A DNA stretch of 8,041 nt, taken from the NCBI GenBank assembly GCA_015488785.1, contig WFNC01000123.1:1-8041 (forward strand). Direction: 5' to 3'. This stretch comes from Flavobacteriales bacterium (GTDB taxonomy: Bacteria > Bacteroidota > Bacteroidia > Flavobacteriales_D > Parvicellaceae). The notes beneath the pieces were generated by a model, which ran no database searches, was not told the DNA's origin, and saw only the letters and a list, made by a program, of their open reading frames with translations. Below, one piece after another: positions 6,601 to 8,041 of the stretch. Numbering within the stretch: position 1 is the first letter of the stretch; each line of letters begins with the position of its first letter. The translations under genes and the position numbers were made by a program.

Positions 6601-8041
6601 ATGAAAATAACCAATAAATTTACCACCGAATTACCAGTCGATGAGCGAACCGAAAACCGCCCTCGACAAGTTGTAGAAGCATGTTCTTCATTGGTTTTAC
6701 CAAAGTATTTTTCTAAACCTACATTAATCCATAAATCAAACGAAGTTTTAGCATTAGTTGGATTAGAGCAGCTAGGTGATAAAGAAACCTTATCATTTGT
6801 AAGTGGTCAAGCTATATTGGATAAATTTAAACCCTTCGCCATGTGTTATGGAGGGCATCAATTCGGAAATTGGGCAGGACAATTAGGCGACGGTCGGGCT
6901 ATAAATGTTGCTGAAATTGAACACTTAGATAAACATTATACGATACAATTAAAAGGGTCTGGACCTACACCTTATTCTAGAACTGCCGATGGTTTTGCCG
7001 TTTTACGTTCTTCTATTCGGGAATATCTTTGCAGCGAAGCCATGTTTTATTTGGGAATTTCTACCACTAGAGCATTATCGTTATCCTTAACTGGAGAAAG
7101 TGTGGTAAGAGATATTTTGTACAATGGAAATCCTAAAAAAGAAAAAGGAGCTGTTGTAGCTCGTGTTGCCGAATCATTTATTCGCTTTGGCAGTTTCGAA
7201 ATTCATACCGCAAGACAAGATTTTAAGACCTTAAAAACTCTTGCAGATTATACAATCAAAAACCACTTTCCTAATTTGGGAGAACCATCCAAAGACACCT
7301 ATTTACAATTTTTTGAATCCGTATGTAATCAAACTCGAAAAATGATTATTGATTGGCAACGTGTAGGATTTGTACACGGTGTTATGAATACCGATAATAT
7401 GTCCATTCTCGGACTTACGATAGATTATGGACCTTACGGATGGTTAGAAGATTATAATCCAAATTGGACACCAAATACAACAGACAATCAACACAAACGT
7501 TATCGATTTGGAAATCAATTTAAAGTTTCTTTGTGGAATTTAACGCAATTAGCAAATGCCTTGTTCCCTTTGATTGAAGATGTGGAAGCATTGACGGTCA
7601 TTCTAAAAAAATATAGAATCCTTTACGCAGAAGACTATCAAACAATGATGCTTTCTAAACTTGGAATTACAACCAAAAAAGATAAAGATAATTCGTTTAT
7701 TCACAAACTAGAAAACCTCTTAGAAAGTTCTGAAATGGATATGACACTGTTTTTTAGAAACCTCAATCAATTTGAACCCTTACAAGCTGAAAATCATTTA
7801 GCTCAACTAGGAAAAGATAGCTATTTGTTAACAGCTCAATTTTCTTCTATTACACCAAAATGGAAAACTTGGCTCAACGAATATTCCGTTAGATTAGAAG
7901 GTGTCGGTAATCTCGAAAGAGTTACGCTAATCAACAAAACCAACCCCAAATATGTGCTTAGAAACTACATGGCTCAATTGGCAATAGAAGATGCAGAAAA
8001 AGGCAATTATGATTTACTTGACGAACTTTATACCTTATTAA
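6601..8041 (+). CDS. selO: Protein adenylyltransferase SelO (YdiU family), 3' end beyond the window
   Basis: The frame is open from ATG 6601 to the right edge: 480 codons with no stop or frameshift, so most of a protein usually a little over 500 residues is present. SelO is a kinase-fold enzyme that moves AMP from ATP onto Ser, Thr or Tyr of target proteins and has been linked to oxidative-stress responses. Hallmarks seen are MCYGGHQFGNWAGQLGDGRA (81-100), QLKGSGPTPYSR (116-127) with Lys118, and Glu141 in SSIREYL, 23 residues after the lysine as in the family. HGVMNTDNMSILGLTIDYGP (259-278) contains Asp265/Asn266 and the metal-binding Asp275. These match the Pseudomonas syringae set Lys113, Glu136, Asp252/Asn253 and Asp262. 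The start is supported by the family-like N-terminus with an ENRPRQV block. The C-terminus, where eukaryotic relatives carry selenocysteine, is not visible. It lies 126 bases after the ABC permease and has no evident link to it. Confidence 0.95.
   Translation, partial: MKITNKFTTELPVDERTENRPRQVVEACSSLVLPKYFSKPTLIHKSNEVLALVGLEQLGDKETLSFVSGQAILDKFKPFAMCYGGHQFGNWAGQLGDGRAINVAEIEHLDKHYTIQLKGSGPTPYSRTADGFAVLRSSIREYLCSEAMFYLGISTTRALSLSLTGESVVRDILYNGNPKKEKGAVVARVAESFIRFGSFEIHTARQDFKTLKTLADYTIKNHFPNLGEPSKDTYLQFFESVCNQTRKMIIDWQRVGFVHGVMNTDNMSILGLTIDYGPYGWLEDYNPNWTPNTTDNQHKRYRFGNQFKVSLWNLTQLANALFPLIEDVEALTVILKKYRILYAEDYQTMMLSKLGITTKKDKDNSFIHKLENLLESSEMDMTLFFRNLNQFEPLQAENHLAQLGKDSYLLTAQFSSITPKWKTWLNEYSVRLEGVGNLERVTLINKTNPKYVLRNYMAQLAIEDAEKGNYDLLDELYTLL

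Noticed and set aside
1..8041. CRISPR array, tRNA/rRNA, insertion sequence, attachment site or riboswitch
   Set aside because: No regularly spaced direct repeats, no cloverleaf, no transposase or terminal inverted repeats, and no long structured leader were seen on either strand. The intergenic gaps are too short for most of these.

Overview
The window looks like chromosomal DNA from a low-GC member of the Bacteroidota, most likely class Flavobacteriia. The evidence is the AT-rich sequence, the A-rich leaders with weak Shine-Dalgarno sites, and above all a type IX secretion system (T9SS) type B C-terminal sorting domain next to a PorP/SprF-family gene. All genes lie on the + strand and are closely packed. 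There are no RNA genes, mobile elements, CRISPR arrays or integration scars. No stretch over 300 bases lacks a gene; the two longest gaps are 79 and 126 bases.

Region 1 (1-4658) is a compact three-gene unit with gaps of 11 and 7 bases. First is the 3' end of a large secreted cell-surface protein, cut by the left edge. It carries SprB/adhesin-style extracellular repeats and ends in the gliding-motility-associated, T9SS type B sorting domain. Second is a PorP/SprF-family outer-membrane beta-barrel protein. Third is an 830-residue periplasmic protein with a TPR-like N-terminus, a PD40/WD40-like propeller, three carboxypeptidase-regulatory-like (CRD) domains and a C-terminal OmpA peptidoglycan-binding domain. 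This is the order seen in Porphyromonas gingivalis PorE (PG1058), but with extra CRD copies. The reading is a dedicated export and anchoring set: the substrate crosses the outer membrane by T9SS, the SprF-like barrel serves as its partner, and the PorE-like protein ties the barrel to peptidoglycan. A strong intrinsic terminator at 4678-4717 closes the unit.

Region 2 (4738-6474) is a two-gene ABC-2 type exporter: an ATPase of the BcrA/DrrA type and a six-helix permease, separated by 3 bases. The substrate cannot be told from sequence.

Region 3 (6601 to the right edge) is the first 480 codons of selO, the protein AMPylase of the pseudokinase-like SelO/YdiU family, with its catalytic residues intact. 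It runs off the window. Nothing in the sequence ties it functionally to the ABC pair.

I found no clearly new system. The part most worth a second look is the substrate/SprF-like/PorE-like triad and the unusual domain make-up of its third member.
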